A DNA stretch of 64,000 nt, taken from the NCBI GenBank assembly GCA_964544695.1, contig CAZJDB010000187.1, positions 25,805 through 89,804 of the forward strand, given 5' to 3'. Position numbers and translations under genes: made by a program. The DNA comes from Dinghuibacter sp964544695. GTDB lineage: Bacteria > Bacteroidota > Bacteroidia > Chitinophagales > Chitinophagaceae. Below the pieces are notes generated by a model that did no database searches, was not told the origin of the DNA, and saw only the letters and a program-made list of their open reading frames with translations. Of the stretch, positions 1 through 7,515 are shown in pieces (the first letter of the stretch is position 1; each line of letters opens with the position of its first letter).

Positions 1-1
1 G

Positions 2-115
2 CGCGGGGGGATGAAATCTGAACTGACCCATGATGGGGTGCATCCTACCCGGGCGGGGTATGAAGTCATGGGGCCGTTGGCCGAGAAAGCGATTGCTGAA
101 GCATTGGCAAAATAA
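2..115 (+). CDS. C-terminal end of an SGNH/GDSL-type esterase (partial)
   Basis: Only the last 37 codons lie in the window; the gene enters from the left edge. The visible tail contains THDGVHPTRAGYEVMGPLAE. This matches the last conserved block of SGNH/GDSL hydrolases, in which the Asp and His of DGVHP complete the catalytic triad (family knowledge). It is followed by the usual terminal helix and a TAA stop. Substrate and export cannot be judged without the N-terminus. A Rho-independent hairpin follows at once. Confidence 0.75.
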   Translation, partial: RGGMKSELTHDGVHPTRAGYEVMGPLAEKAIAEALAK

Positions 116-140
116 AAAAAGCCGCCGAAGGCGGCCTTTT
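114..140. terminator. Hairpin terminator, probably bidirectional
   Basis: The perfect stem GCCGCC-GAA-GGCGGC (121-135) has a run of seven A on its left and TTTT on its right. It can end the esterase gene on the plus strand. It can also end transcription of a tRNA read from the right on the minus strand, which fits its place directly beyond the tRNA-Met remnant at 141-183. Confidence 0.75.
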
Positions 141-183
141 GTGGACCCTGCTGGGCTCGAACCAGCGACCCGCTGATTATGAG
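141..183. other. attL: 43-bp duplicate of the 3' part of tRNA-Met
   Basis: These 43 bases are identical to 5816-5858 in the same orientation. They cover the discriminator base, acceptor strand, T arm, variable loop and anticodon-loop side of the tRNA-Met gene. The remainder of the tRNA is absent here. This is the footprint of site-specific insertion into a tRNA gene with crossover in or near the anticodon loop, so the site is read as the left attachment site of the islet ending at tRNA-Met. Confidence 0.85.
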
Positions 184-265
184 GCCGAAAATAAACCTAA
201 TCGGGTCTAATGCGGGCTCACCTAGTTTAACTTAACTATTTAGTAGTCAATCGTTTAGAATTTCT

Positions 266-580
266 GTGCTAACTTCGGGGAAACCCTCCGGAGGGCCTTT
301 AACTGTCTTTTATTGGCAAATTTACTGGCAAAATGAAGCGAAGGGTATTGTGCCCGAATTACTTTGCTATTTACGGGACATATCAGATAAACCCGCAACC
401 CCGATACCAGGTTCCAGTTATTTGCTAAGGACAATTAATGTAAACAAGATCATCGGATTTGATATTAAGCAAGTCCCGACGACTTACATTACTATAGTAA
501 CTGACAGCAATGGATGGATTTTAACTGCCTTCCCTGGTAAAAAACTCAATAATTCCACACGTAAAGAACCTTTGTTATGA
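266..580 (+). CDS. Toxin-like C-terminal domain fragment (hypothetical)
   Basis: A 104-codon ORF whose only in-frame start is GTG. The N-terminal third runs across the TGGCAAA repeats near attL and looks non-conserved. The C-terminal part, with IGFDIKQVPTTYITIVTDSN and ILTAFPGK, resembles the final beta strands of secreted nuclease-type toxin domains, which often end in a T-A-F/Y-P motif. This is a recollection of family style, not a match. The stop overlaps the next start (ATGA, 577-580), as for coupled toxin/partner genes. It may be the remnant of a larger toxin gene captured by the islet. Confidence 0.4.
   Translation: MLTSGKPSGGPLTVFYWQIYWQNEAKGIVPELLCYLRDISDKPATPIPGSSYLLRTINVNKIIGFDIKQVPTTYITIVTDSNGWILTAFPGKKLNNSTRKEPLL
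311..336. repeat. Tandem TGGCAAA motif near left end of the tRNA-Met islet
   Basis: Two direct copies, TATTGGCAAA and TTACTGGCAAAA, followed by TGAA. The same arrangement recurs 40-70 bases inside the right end (5747-5775). Paired, same-orientation short repeats inside both att sites are what arm-type binding sites of tyrosine recombinases look like; that reading is inference. Confidence 0.5.
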
Positions 581-1197
581 ACCATCAAGAAGACAAATTT
601 GAAACCAGGGATTGGCTCAACGAAATAATAACCGACCCCTATCAGGTTATTGCCGAGTTCTATTCAACGGATGATGTTGCCTCTTACAGAAAAATGATTA
701 AGGGGGTTTTAACGGTATGCTCCACCAAGCAGGTGTATGAGTGCTGTGATCCCGGTGTACTGTACTCTTATTTCAAAAGACTGAAATCCATAATCGATGC
801 TACCCACGCTATAAACGATGAAAAAAGGAGCAACCCAGTAAATATTGCTCCAAGTGATGTATTTAATCGAAATTCTTATTGCGGACATCTAACCTATGTT
901 AGCGATTGGGATTACTTCCCCAGGACCTTATCTATGAAGGAGTATTTTAATCCCTATCAAGCCTTCAAACGGTTTTTCAAATACCAAAGTCTTGAAAACT
1001 GGAAAAGCATTCTGGATAACGTTTTGCATTATGCACTAATTAGGGAAAGTTTTTTCAATGTCGGAGAGGAAATTAATACGGTTGCCCTTTATTTCCAACT
1101 TACCAAACTTTTAGAAGCTTCCCATTTAGTTGACGTCCGCGAAAATACTCATATCCGGGGACGCCTGAAAAAAAGGCTCCCGCTAAAGAATTTATAA
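577..1197 (+). CDS. Two-module protein of unknown function
   Basis: 206 residues, translationally coupled to the preceding ORF. It consists of two copies of one helical module: residues about 17-80 (start ITDPYQVIAEFY, end DATHAI) and about 123-190 (start YFNPYQAFKRFF, end LLEASHLV). The shared pattern is N/DP-x-x-V/A-x-x-x-F-F/Y, a W/Y-rich middle and a closing Y/F-x-x-L-x-x-L/I-I/L-x-A-x-H-L/A-I/V helix. The 93-residue protein at 39582-39863 in the tRNA-Lys element has one copy of the same module. It could be an immunity partner of the toxin-like ORF or an element-borne accessory protein; no function is known to me. Confidence 0.55.
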   Translation: MNHQEDKFETRDWLNEIITDPYQVIAEFYSTDDVASYRKMIKGVLTVCSTKQVYECCDPGVLYSYFKRLKSIIDATHAINDEKRSNPVNIAPSDVFNRNSYCGHLTYVSDWDYFPRTLSMKEYFNPYQAFKRFFKYQSLENWKSILDNVLHYALIRESFFNVGEEINTVALYFQLTKLLEASHLVDVRENTHIRGRLKKRLPLKNL

Positions 1198-1306
1198 TTT
1201 TTTGACACTAGTATCTATTCGTCTTTATTCTTTTTTTAATTATGGGTTTAAACGGGAGCTTGTTTCTACTTGCCCCCCTTCCATTTACCCAAAGAATTCC
1301 TGAACT

Positions 1307-1555
1307 ATGGAAAAGTTAATGGATAAGAAAGAATTGGCTGAAGTGTTGGGTGTAACCGTTAAAACCATAGATAAGTGGGTATCAGAAAGGAGGCTACCCT
1401 TTGTAAGGATAACTGGAAAGTGCGTACGGTTCATTCCCTCTGAAATCCAAGCATATTTTGTAAAGAAGGAAACCCTACCCAAGGATTTGGGATCTCCAGA
1501 AACCAAACCATCGAAAAGACCCCGACGGAATAGTAAATCAAATGGTCGGCTCTAA
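1307..1555 (+). CDS. Excisionase-like helix-turn-helix DNA-binding protein
   Basis: 82 residues. The N-terminal part, with KELAEVLGVTVKTIDKWVSE followed by RRLPFVRITGKCVRF and a PSEIQAYF helix, is the layout of MerR-like HTH_17/excisionase domains: a winged helix with an R-x-x-P-F wing start. A basic Ser/Pro/Arg-rich tail follows. In Bacteroidota such proteins serve as excision factors or regulators of integrated elements. This is the only mobility-type gene left in the tRNA-Met islet. Confidence 0.7.
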   Translation: MEKLMDKKELAEVLGVTVKTIDKWVSERRLPFVRITGKCVRFIPSEIQAYFVKKETLPKDLGSPETKPSKRPRRNSKSNGRL

Positions 1556-1625
1556 CTGGCCATTTGACCAACCACCCAAAAAAATCGGAGACCATTTTGA
1601 TTTCAAACAAGCCGTTCCCCATCCT

Positions 1626-4600
1626 CTACCTTTCAATAACAAGCTTTTTGATTTTAACCATTTTGTTGCTATCAATTATATGAACAAAATATACCCCTCT
1701 TGGAAGTCCAGCAGTTGAAATATTAGCCGTGTTTTGGGGGGAATTAAGCGTAACATCGAGCACCTGTTTTCCGTCGACACTATAGACAATAATCCGCTGA
1801 ACAGTTGCCAATTGATTGATAGATTTTGCTGTATTGGTTGGAACCGAAGTATTAGCAGCATCGGAGGCTGCCAAAGACGTGCTTTGTGCTGGAACTGTGC
1901 TTATGGTTACAGAATTTGAAGCAGGATTTGGCGTTAAGGAAAAGTCAGTTTGATTTTCACGTATCATGATATTGCACGACTCATTAGCATTAAAGGTATA
2001 TAGCGGATCATAAGTGCCACAAGCATTGCTTATGGTTAATTGGTATTGCGCCCAGGCATCACCTGGTTTAATCTCCACTTCGACATATTGAGCATTAGGG
2101 TCATTCACAAGAATCGCATCAGCCCCCGAAGATTCGGCCACTAAGGACCACGAGTAGCTTGTAGCCACCGAATCGAAGGTGGAAACATAGCCGGTCCAAA
2201 ATTGGTTGCTCAACTCCGTTAAATCATTGCAACTTTGGAGGATTTCATTATTAACCCCGGAAGTTGTGAATAGGGAAGTGCCGGAATAATATTTAGGGGC
2301 TCCGACTTTAACATTCTTAGAAACAACAATCGTTGGATTAGTGCCGCACACATTTCCAATATTCGCCTGTAAGTCAATGGCATCACTGAGCGTATCCCTC
2401 GAAAGGGTGGTTGTATCATCATTTGGATTGTAAATATGCACAATTGAACTGGGGGTAGCGGTCCAAGTTAACGAAGTATTACTGGGGATTCCAGAGATGG
2501 AATATTGGTGAGATATTGTGCAAAATACCGAATCGCCAGATACAGCGAGACCGGTGGGGCAGACTTTTTGGCAAGAATAAGATGGCTGATCTTCATTTAA
2601 AAGCCAAAATGAGCTGGGGACAGTATAAGTTACATGGAATTGATTTACTGAGGGGGCGTAATAATCGTAGACTGAGCTTGAATTTAAGCAATTGACATTT
2701 GAACATATTGATGAGTCAAGGTAGGTTGATGCATTGGTTAATGCTAGGGAGCTGACCGTTGGAACGAAACAAAAAATTTGCTGTGGAGAGGATGCAGTCA
2801 TAAAAGCAAAAACTCCATTTTGCAATGCATTATTTATTGAGTCTATATTCAAACTCCATTGTACAAGGGGGTATGCTCCGCCTGGAGCATTGTCCAGAGG
2901 AAGCATGGCTGAAGTTGAACTTATTTGACAATTGATCAGATTATTGTTGACTGCAAACAATCCGAAGAACAATTGTCGATATACAGAGAGATTTCCGTAA
3001 TATATGGATCCTGTTCCTGTTTGGGGAATACTATACGCATCGAAGTTGATATTTATTGTACTGCGTGTTGTATATGGGGCCTCAATAAATTGCCACAAAA
3101 GGGCTGCCGGGTTAATGGGAATTGAGAAATTATCTAAGTCTCCTTCGATTAATCCTGCCTCATCTCCCAAAATACTCGAAACTAAAAAATTAGCGGTAAA
3201 TCCGAAGATCCCATTAAGTGAGGTATCGCCACCCAATCCTATAAATTGTGCACTATTTGATGTGAACTGCTTAGTTCCATTACACGCTCCGTTCGATAGT
3301 GTCACATTTCTGCAAGTCGACGGCCACCCTAATGTATTAAGCTCAGTTTGAAAATTAGTATAAGTGCTATTATCTGCGCTTATCGAATAAGTCACGGGAG
3401 TTACTCCTGGGGTTCCTGATTGGTTAAGGTTATAACGTTGTATTAGCATTTCTTTTGCTGCGGGAGAGGAATACAGCGCAGTGGCGAATGAAATTTGCGG
3501 GAACAAATCGGCATATGAGATGGTTAACGGGCGAGTCCCTATGTGAATTTCCTTCCACGATCCTATATGTTGGACCATCAGCTGCAAGCTCACAGGAACA
3601 TTTGCTCCCCAATATGGTGCGTCGTGACTAATAAAGAGCCAGGTTTGATGGGGAATACTATTATTTTCCATGTCTTTCAATGCATACCGAGCGACAAGGC
3701 CACCCATACTAGTTCCAAGTACAATATTCTTCTCACTGCTTCCATTCGCCGCCTTAATACTGTCCACAATTTGAATCAATGTCTCTAACACGTATGCATT
3801 TCGCTCAATATAATCAGTAGAATTCGACCAATGCAAATATACAATGTCCAGGCTGTCATGGTTATCGAACCCTGTATCTGCGGTAAAGCTATATCCGTTC
3901 AAGGGTACTGGAACATAACTGGTATAATTTTCGTCGGCGTTAATATCCGGTAGATAATATTGGTCTAAAGTGTTGCCTCCAAAGGGGTCGAATCCGTCGA
4001 CTACAATCAAGGGTTTCAGCAATTTTCCAGAGTGGTATTTCGAAGGCGATATTGTATAATCGGCAGTTCCGTATGTGCCCATATATGCCTTGCGAGCTGT
4101 AAACGTGACGGGTCCTATTTCGTCGCTAGCATATTGTTCGTAATTACGGAAATCTCGATCATTAGGCGGCCCGAACCCTTCTGCCTGATGCGAATGAGCA
4201 TTATTTATTGCGTAACCACTCCCACCTATCTGGTTATAAACTACAACCTTAGAATGAGCCCAGTTGATCGTACCATCACTGTATGTCACTTTAACAGTTA
4301 TGGGATAGACCCCCGAGGTAGAGTAGGTGACGTTAAACGGAGTATTTAAAGTTACGGTTTGGTAGGTTCCTGACCCGGTAGGGTCGATCTGAATAGTACT
4401 TATTGTTTTTCCAGCATTTGAGAAAATGAGGGTTGATCGGAATGCAAACTGATTCGTTCCAGTAAAAACTGTTTGGAGGATAGGTGCGACGCAAAAGGCA
4501 GAATGCGTTTTATATGGGCTTCTTGTGCTGTCGGGAGTGTCAAAAAGCTGTCGATTTGAGATATAAATTAGATGGTTTGCAACCGCTGAACTGTCGAAGC

Positions 4601-4976
4601 TTTGATAGTTATAATAAAGCATTGCGAATGAAATCGGAATGCCAAAGGAGATATAGTTGTTTAACGTATCATTGACAGTATCGAGACCGACAAGATGCGC
4701 GGTGTCGGTCATTTGCATCGAATATAGTGTTTCGTAAAGCATACGCCAATCCGATAGATTTGCGTAATTAGTATCGTTTAAAAATTGGCCAGTAAAGAGA
4801 TCTGGTGATGTAAAATCAATACCATATTCTCGCAGCATGCCCGTTGTTATATAGCTGGTGTTCAAGTTGGCATAATAATAATTTAACTTTGCGTAGAATG
4901 TATTTGTGTCTACTTGGGCAAGTGAACGAGTCAAGACAAGGCTTAAGATACTACATAGGATTATTATCTTTCTCAT
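1626..4976 (-). CDS. Large secreted alpha/beta hydrolase with T9SS-type C-terminal sorting tail
   Basis: 1116 residues. A signal peptide (MRKIIILCSILSLVLTRSLA-Q) is followed by a Ser/Thr/Asn-rich region, a PKD/Ig-like stretch (about 165-250) and an alpha/beta hydrolase core (about 320-520). The core begins LLKPLIVVDGFDP and has the nucleophile elbow GTSMGGLVARYAL, so Ser is the likely nucleophile, as in PGAP1-like lipases and esterases. Further beta-rich domains follow. The end (NPASNSVTI, VYSVDGKQ, LPRGVYFVHI, KLVIER) is a type A T9SS sorting domain, so the enzyme is probably moved across the outer membrane and anchored or released. It lies in the islet with a lipoprotein just upstream on the same strand. 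The substrate is unknown. Confidence 0.8.
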   Translation of the reverse strand: MRKIIILCSILSLVLTRSLAQVDTNTFYAKLNYYYANLNTSYITTGMLREYGIDFTSPDLFTGQFLNDTNYANLSDWRMLYETLYSMQMTDTAHLVGLDTVNDTLNNYISFGIPISFAMLYYNYQSFDSSAVANHLIYISNRQLFDTPDSTRSPYKTHSAFCVAPILQTVFTGTNQFAFRSTLIFSNAGKTISTIQIDPTGSGTYQTVTLNTPFNVTYSTSGVYPITVKVTYSDGTINWAHSKVVVYNQIGGSGYAINNAHSHQAEGFGPPNDRDFRNYEQYASDEIGPVTFTARKAYMGTYGTADYTISPSKYHSGKLLKPLIVVDGFDPFGGNTLDQYYLPDINADENYTSYVPVPLNGYSFTADTGFDNHDSLDIVYLHWSNSTDYIERNAYVLETLIQIVDSIKAANGSSEKNIVLGTSMGGLVARYALKDMENNSIPHQTWLFISHDAPYWGANVPVSLQLMVQHIGSWKEIHIGTRPLTISYADLFPQISFATALYSSPAAKEMLIQRYNLNQSGTPGVTPVTYSISADNSTYTNFQTELNTLGWPSTCRNVTLSNGACNGTKQFTSNSAQFIGLGGDTSLNGIFGFTANFLVSSILGDEAGLIEGDLDNFSIPINPAALLWQFIEAPYTTRSTININFDAYSIPQTGTGSIYYGNLSVYRQLFFGLFAVNNNLINCQISSTSAMLPLDNAPGGAYPLVQWSLNIDSINNALQNGVFAFMTASSPQQIFCFVPTVSSLALTNASTYLDSSICSNVNCLNSSSVYDYYAPSVNQFHVTYTVPSSFWLLNEDQPSYSCQKVCPTGLAVSGDSVFCTISHQYSISGIPSNTSLTWTATPSSIVHIYNPNDDTTTLSRDTLSDAIDLQANIGNVCGTNPTIVVSKNVKVGAPKYYSGTSLFTTSGVNNEILQSCNDLTELSNQFWTGYVSTFDSVATSYSWSLVAESSGADAILVNDPNAQYVEVEIKPGDAWAQYQLTISNACGTYDPLYTFNANESCNIMIRENQTDFSLTPNPASNSVTISTVPAQSTSLAASDAANTSVPTNTAKSINQLATVQRIIVYSVDGKQVLDVTLNSPQNTANISTAGLPRGVYFVHIIDSNKMVKIKKLVIER

Positions 4977-5037
4977 AAAGAAAGTTTGATTATGATGAGT
5001 GAAAAGGCGGCTAAATAAAAAAATGGATTTAGCGCTC

Positions 5038-5610
5038 TTAGTCTTTGTAGAAGTTTACTGAAAATCTACCTTCGGTAATTTTTAACGTATCACAGCCAGG
5101 CAAAGGAATTATAGCACTAAACGTTCCAGAAAATATGTTCTTTGAAAAATCGTTTACCGCTGATGTATCAAGTTGAGTAAGGGTAATTACTCCACTTATG
5201 GCCTGGGTCTCGAAAACTCGGCCTGTTGGCCCAGGGCAAGTCGAATCGGTGGCGTATTCAATCATAAAATTCGTAGAGTCTACCGGCAAGTTCACTCCAA
5301 TTTTTACCCCTGGTCGATTCAACTTCACAGAAATATATATTTGTTGAGCATAATAACCATATGGCTGTCCAACAAGACCGACAATAGTATCATCAATTGA
5401 TTGGGCCCTTAAAGCAAACGAACCGTTTTCTGCTGCTATCCATACCGTCCCGTTCACAAGGCATCCCATGGTCCCCAATTCGTTTATATTAGGGAGGCCA
5501 TACGGATTATCTGGTACGAAATGGTTCCTTTTGCACTGACTGCCTAATAAGCACAAAGAAACGCATACAGAAATCAGGTAAATGGGTAATCGCTTGGCCA
5601 TAAAACGCAT
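5038..5610 (-). CDS. Lipoprotein of unknown function
   Basis: 190 residues, or 187 if translation starts at the fourth residue (MAKRLPIYLIS), which gives a better signal peptide. The lipobox LLGSQC is followed by KRNHFVPDN. The mature part begins with LGTMGCLVNGTVWIA, the opening of a family of Bacteroidota lipoproteins sometimes annotated DUF6252-like; I cannot verify that. It is mostly beta-rich. It precedes the large T9SS hydrolase on the same strand with about 60 bases between them, so the two may be co-transcribed as islet cargo. Confidence 0.65.
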   Translation of the reverse strand: MRFMAKRLPIYLISVCVSLCLLGSQCKRNHFVPDNPYGLPNINELGTMGCLVNGTVWIAAENGSFALRAQSIDDTIVGLVGQPYGYYAQQIYISVKLNRPGVKIGVNLPVDSTNFMIEYATDSTCPGPTGRVFETQAISGVITLTQLDTSAVNDFSKNIFSGTFSAIIPLPGCDTLKITEGRFSVNFYKD

Positions 5611-5746
5611 TAGCTTTCCTGCACAAGGTTAAAGTACAAATACTCGAAAAGAATAACAAGGGGATATTTCCCGTTAATATGGAAGCTATTCCAATTGAAA
5701 CTTCTAAATTCGTCCTGAAATCAGCTCTTTGCTTCGTTACCATATG

Positions 5747-5775
5747 TTTACTGGCAAATTACTGGCAAAAATGAA
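5747..5775. repeat. Tandem TACTGGCAAA motif near right end of the tRNA-Met islet
   Basis: Two copies (TTTACTGGCAAA, TTACTGGCAAAA) followed by ATGAA match the left-end set at 311-336 in the same orientation. They lie just before the tRNA terminator and attR. Confidence 0.5.
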
Positions 5776-5776
5776 A

Positions 5777-5797
5777 AAGGCCGGACTTACCGGCCTT
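5777..5797 (-). terminator. Terminator of tRNA-Met
   Basis: The perfect 8-bp stem AAGGCCGG (5777-5784) / CCGGCCTT (5790-5797) has loop ACTTA. Read on the minus strand it runs into a T-rich stretch, a typical Rho-independent terminator 19 bases beyond the tRNA 3' end. It differs from the hairpin next to attL, so the islet brought its own terminator when it rebuilt the tRNA end. Confidence 0.8.
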
Positions 5798-5815
5798 CTA
5801 AGTGATTGACTATGA

Positions 5816-5858
5816 GTGGACCCTGCTGGGCTCGAACCAGCGACCCGCTGATTATGAG
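5816..5858. other. attR: 43-bp repeat inside the intact tRNA-Met gene
   Basis: Identical to 141-183. Here it is part of the complete tRNA gene, so the insertion regenerated a functional tRNA at this end. Confidence 0.85.
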
Positions 5859-5890
5859 TCAGCTGCTCTAACCTGCTGAGCTAAGGGTCC
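5817..5890 (-). tRNA. tRNA-Met (anticodon CAT)
   Basis: Read on the minus strand, the 74 bases begin GGACCCTTAGCTCAG and end GGGTCCA, with a 7-bp acceptor stem and a D arm. The anticodon arm is CTGACTCATAATCAG (anticodon CAT) and the T arm is GCTGGTTCGAGCCCAGC. No CCA is encoded. The acceptor stem is fully paired, which fits an elongator Met or, if modified by TilS, an Ile2 tRNA; elongator Met is the likelier reading. The gene hosts the islet to its left. Confidence 0.93.
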
Positions 5891-5963
5891 CTCGGGAAAA
5901 AGCGCTGAAAAGCGTAACCCCCCGAAAGCGTGCAAAAATAGAAAAAAATCGGTTCTTTGGGGC

Positions 5964-6578
5964 ATGCAAAATATAAAGGCTGTTATCCTCGACCTGGGTG
6001 GCGTACTCCTCAACATCGACTATGAAAAAACCCGCAAAGCCTTTGCCTGCTTGGGAATCGAAGACTTTAACGCGCACTATAACCAATTCAAAGGATCCAC
6101 CCTGTTCGATGACCTGGAAACGGGAAAAATCAAGGAAGTGGATTTTTACCGGGCCTTCAGAGAACAAACCGGGCTAAAAACCAAGGATGAGCAAATCCGG
6201 GAAGCCTGGAACGCCATGCTGCTCGATTTCCCAAGCCCAAGAGTGCAATTCTTAAAAGACCTGAGAAAGAAATATCGCCTGTTCCTCCTCAGCAACACGA
6301 ACGCCATTCATCACGACGAATTCCAACGACATTTCAGGGAAACCAGTAAACTAAACTCAATTGACGACCTTTTCGACAAAGCCTACTACTCCCACCTGAT
6401 CGGAAGCCGGAAGCCCGAAACCGAGCCGTTCGAGCACATTCTAAAAGAGCAAAATCTCAAAGCCGGAGAAACCCTGTTCATCGATGACACCCAAAGCAAT
6501 TTAAAAGGTGCCACCGCCCTAGGTATACAAACAATTCATTTACAGCCGCCTACAAAGGTGGAAGATTTGGGATTATAA
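5964..6578 (+). CDS. HAD-superfamily phosphatase (YihX/HAD-IA type)
   Basis: 204 residues. Motif I is VILDLGGVLLNID with nucleophile Asp10. The second Asp of the usual DxD is Gly, as in many YihX-like members. Motif II is LFLLSNTN, motif III is a Lys in GSRKPE, and motif IV is LFIDDTQSNLKGA with the paired Asp that binds magnesium. The helical cap between motif I and II fits subfamily IA. The protein is cytoplasmic and probably hydrolyses a small phosphorylated metabolite; the substrate is not predictable. First host gene right of the tRNA-Met islet. Confidence 0.88.
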   Translation: MQNIKAVILDLGGVLLNIDYEKTRKAFACLGIEDFNAHYNQFKGSTLFDDLETGKIKEVDFYRAFREQTGLKTKDEQIREAWNAMLLDFPSPRVQFLKDLRKKYRLFLLSNTNAIHHDEFQRHFRETSKLNSIDDLFDKAYYSHLIGSRKPETEPFEHILKEQNLKAGETLFIDDTQSNLKGATALGIQTIHLQPPTKVEDLGL

Positions 6579-6644
6579 CCCCGGAAGTGGGGCGCCAACC
6601 CGCGACGCGAGAACGCAGGCGCGCGATCGAAGAGAAGAAAGGTC

Positions 6645-6863
6645 TTATTTAACCTCTTCAAAGTCAATATAATCACCCATTTTATCCCAATTGGGTGTCT
6701 TTTTCACATCAGCCGGAGGAGTTTCAGGCCGGGGTGTTTCCTGGTGGGCAAACTCCCTGCGGACCATACGGACTGTCCGCGTGACCGGCACGACCACATT
6801 GAAGATCAGCCGGAAAAGGAAGTAACCTACCACAAACAATACTATAAGTTCTACCAGTTCCAT
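6645..6863 (-). CDS. DUF4834 family small membrane protein
   Basis: 72 residues. One membrane helix near the N-terminus (about residues 4-27, ELIVLFVVGYFLFRLIFNVV) is followed by a basic patch, a Pro-rich linker and the closing block KMGDYIDFEEVK. The short protein with the terminal G-D-Y-I-D-F/Y-E-E-V/I motif is typical of DUF4834, found in Bacteroidota. No function is established. It is transcribed away from the rimP operon. Confidence 0.75.
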   Translation of the reverse strand: MELVELIVLFVVGYFLFRLIFNVVVPVTRTVRMVRREFAHQETPRPETPPADVKKTPNWDKMGDYIDFEEVK

Positions 6864-6929
6864 GGGTCAAAGGTAAGAGAGTCCGCTGATCCCGGCGTTA
6901 AGGTTTTTTTAAAGTCGGGGAGACGGACA

Positions 6930-6962
6930 TTTGGAGGTTACCATTAAATTATAGTACCTTTG
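6930..6962 (+). promoter_or_regulatory. Promoter of the rimP-nusA-infB operon
   Basis: TTTG at 6930-6933 and TACCTTTG at 6955-6962 are spaced by 21 bases. This is the Bacteroidota housekeeping sigma consensus (TTG, about 19-21 bases, TAnnTTTG). Transcription should start near 6969 and leave a leader of about 65 bases before rimP. Confidence 0.75.
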
Positions 6963-6981
6963 CAGAGGAAAGGATACAATT

Positions 6982-7013
6982 GAAGGGAACGAGTTCGTTC
7001 CCTTCTTGTTTTC
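6982..7013 (+). terminator. Leader hairpin before rimP, terminator-like
   Basis: The perfect 10-bp stem GAAGGGAACG (6982-6991) / CGTTCCCTTC (6996-7005) has a 4-base loop and is followed by TTGTTTTC. It lies between the promoter and the rimP start, where it could terminate early transcripts or stabilise the 5' end. NusA, encoded downstream, acts on such hairpins in other bacteria, so autoregulation is possible. No alternative antiterminator pairing was found by eye. Confidence 0.6.
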
Positions 7014-7034
7014 CCGGAAGTGTCGTTTAGATAT

Positions 7035-7505
7035 ATGGTTAAAGAAACACAATTGGATACTATTACCGGCATGATCGCTTCAATTATTGCCGGCAGTCCC
7101 GATATTTTCCTGGTGGAGGTTAAGATTAAACCTACGAACAATGTGAAGGTATTCCTGGATGGTGATTCCGGGATTTCCATTCAACGATGTGCGGAGGTTA
7201 ACCGTTCCCTTTACAAGCGACTGGAAGAGAGCAATCTCTTTCCGGGCGGCGATTTCTCCCTGGAGGTTTCCTCCCCCGGGTTGGATGAACCCCTGAAATT
7301 GCAAAGGCAATACCAAAAGAACATTGGCCGGGATGTGGAAATCACAACCACCGAAGGAACTAAAATAGAAGGCCGTCTAACAAAAGCCGACCAGGAACAG
7401 TTGACCATAGAGGAAGAAAAAGGTAAGAACAAGAAAAAGGAGATCGTGGTACACACGATCCCGGTAAACAATATTAAATCAACAAAAATTCAAATTAAGT
7501 TTTAA
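7035..7505 (+). CDS. rimP: Ribosome maturation factor RimP
   Basis: 156 residues from the ATG at 7035; an in-frame GTG lies five codons earlier. RimP assists assembly of the 30S subunit. The N-terminal domain shows VFLDGDSGISIQRCAEVNR and the strand FSLEVSSPGLDEPL, the RimP signature, followed by an SH3-like C-terminal domain. Order and spacing with nusA (10 bases) and infB are those of the conserved bacterial nusA operon. Confidence 0.93.
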   Translation: MVKETQLDTITGMIASIIAGSPDIFLVEVKIKPTNNVKVFLDGDSGISIQRCAEVNRSLYKRLEESNLFPGGDFSLEVSSPGLDEPLKLQRQYQKNIGRDVEITTTEGTKIEGRLTKADQEQLTIEEEKGKNKKKEIVVHTIPVNNIKSTKIQIKF

Positions 7506-7515
7506 CAGGTTTGTT

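Larger units (their letters stand above)
141..5858. mobile_element. Integrase-less genomic islet inserted in tRNA-Met
   Basis: The segment of about 5.7 kb lies between two identical 43-bp tRNA-Met repeats and is clearly more AT-rich than the host genes to its right. Contents in order: toxin-like ORF, two-module protein, excisionase-like helix-turn-helix protein, then on the minus strand a lipoprotein and a large secreted hydrolase. No integrase, replication or transfer gene is visible, so it is either a decayed element or one moved by an integrase encoded elsewhere. Tandem TACTGGCAAA motifs near both ends (311-336, 5747-5775) may be integrase arm sites. Confidence 0.8.
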
